A DNA stretch of 64,000 bases from Methanolobus chelungpuianus. GTDB taxonomy: Archaea; Halobacteriota; Methanosarcinia; Methanosarcinales; Methanosarcinaceae. Positions 63,453-64,000 of this stretch are shown here, piece after piece (the stretch's first letter is position 1; the number at the start of each line of letters is the position of its first letter). The position numbers and the translations under genes were made by a program. The notes beneath the pieces were generated by a model. The model saw nothing but the letters and a program-made list of their open reading frames with translations. It was not told the origin of the DNA and searched no databases. The stretch covers positions 186,001 through 250,000 of the forward strand of contig NZ_JTEO01000005.1 of assembly GCF_024500045.1 (NCBI RefSeq), written 5' to 3'.

Positions 63453-64000
63453 ATGCTGAATACAAGTTTCCTTTCTGTGATCCATGCCGTTATTCTGGCC
63501 TGTTGCTTCCTGATGCCTTTTACTTTTACATATATATCGATGCCCTATTTCATCACGAAATTGACCGAAAAAGGGATCCTTGCGAGAGACTATTACAAAC
63601 TGAAGATAACCATGGTCCCTGAAAGAGGCGGCATAGCTATACTGCTTGTGGCGATGGTGTGCTTTTCCCTGGCAACGCTCTTTTTCAAGTTCTCCACAAC
63701 CAATTATGTTGCCCTGATAGTTGTGTCGCTATTCGGGCTTTTCGGAATACTGGATGATATGGTAGATATCGGCAGGGTGACAAAACTGCTGCTTATGTAT
63801 TATTGTTCCTACCCGCTTATCCAGTATGCGACCACGACTGCCTTTACTTTCCCCACAGTGGGTAACTTCGAGACAGGTATCCTCTACCTGCAGTTCGTGG
63901 TGCCTACCTTCGTCCTTGTGGCTTCCAACCTGGTCAATATGCACTCGGGTTTCAACGGACTGGCTTCGGGTCTTTCCACCATAGTGCTCATCTCTCTTAC
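63453..64000 (+). CDS. UDP-GlcNAc:lipid-phosphate GlcNAc-1-P transferase (3' end outside window)
   Basis: 182 residues are visible from the ATG at 63453; the frame runs off the window. Several membrane segments and the MraY/WecA/GPT signatures: MVPERGGIAILLV near residue 50, FGILDDMVDIGR with the Mg2+-binding aspartates, and SNLVNMHSGFNGLASG. It would attach GlcNAc-1-P (or a related amino sugar phosphate) to dolichol phosphate, the first step of lipid-linked glycan assembly (AglH-like). This ties the 57-62 kb precursor genes to N-glycan or S-layer glycan synthesis. Confidence 0.87.
   Translation, partial: MLNTSFLSVIHAVILACCFLMPFTFTYISMPYFITKLTEKGILARDYYKLKITMVPERGGIAILLVAMVCFSLATLFFKFSTTNYVALIVVSLFGLFGILDDMVDIGRVTKLLLMYYCSYPLIQYATTTAFTFPTVGNFETGILYLQFVVPTFVLVASNLVNMHSGFNGLASGLSTIVLISL

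Overview
The window looks like a chromosomal piece of a methanogenic archaeon, most likely Methanosarcinaceae (order Methanosarcinales). This is an inference from gene families: a PEF-CTERM surface protein, DUF2769, DUF1616 and DUF354 proteins, a MraY-like GlcNAc-1-P transferase and many right-handed beta-helix surface proteins. Archaeal-type signals agree: TATA boxes about 27-30 bp before some starts, and GGAG/GGTG Shine-Dalgarno sites. The genus is not certain. No rRNA, tRNA or CRISPR was recognised.

Layout. (1) 1-8.2 kb: a surface-glycan cluster with a truncated ArnT/PMT-like membrane protein, two FemAB/GNAT-like transferases around an asparagine-synthase-type amidotransferase, a polysaccharide deacetylase and a DUF354 glycosyltransferase-like protein. 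(2) 8.4-20.4 kb: four paralogous beta-helix proteins (one membrane-anchored, three large secreted proteins with two modules each, two of these ending in a PKD domain). A fifth, membrane-anchored in inverted orientation, lies at 27.1-28.4 kb. (3) 20.5-31 kb: a GT2-GT2 fusion, a DUF1616 protein, a secreted Ig-like protein, an SDR epimerase, a UbiA prenyltransferase, a PEF-CTERM GLUG protein and a DUF2769 protein. (4) 31-32.8 kb: a decayed patch with a nonsense-mutated small gene, a frameshifted hicA, a 27-codon wecB remnant and a defective transposase. (5) 33.1-41.3 kb: a glycan assembly cluster on the minus strand (flippase, membrane protein, three GT4 enzymes, epimerase, GT2). Its distal genes (33.1-38.3 kb) are strikingly AT-rich, which suggests transfer. 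(6) 41.6-51.4 kb: mixed housekeeping and unknown genes, including a bacterial-type PfkB next to a glucan phosphorylase. (7) 51.6-56.8 kb: a 1726-residue hybrid histidine kinase. (8) 57-64 kb: acetyltransferase, aminotransferase, Gfo/Idh/MocA oxidoreductase and nucleotide-sugar dehydrogenase, matching the UDP-GlcNAc(3NAc)A route. A VanZ-like protein, a GalE-like epimerase, a 50-residue zinc-ribbon protein and the start of a GlcNAc-1-P transferase follow.

How they fit together: most of the window serves a cell-surface glycan. Precursors are made at 57-63 kb and by the three epimerases. Glycans are assembled and flipped by the 33-41 kb cluster. Amidotransferase, FemAB-like proteins and deacetylase could modify them. 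The exported beta-helix family may bind or modify the finished polymer. The most unusual features are the modular beta-helix family with its invariant IDSHGAN motif and shared upstream element, the archaeal set resembling genes that travel with bacterial XrtA/PEP-CTERM, and the broken toxin-antitoxin/IS/wecB patch. Several genes shorter than 60 codons were read directly from the sequence.
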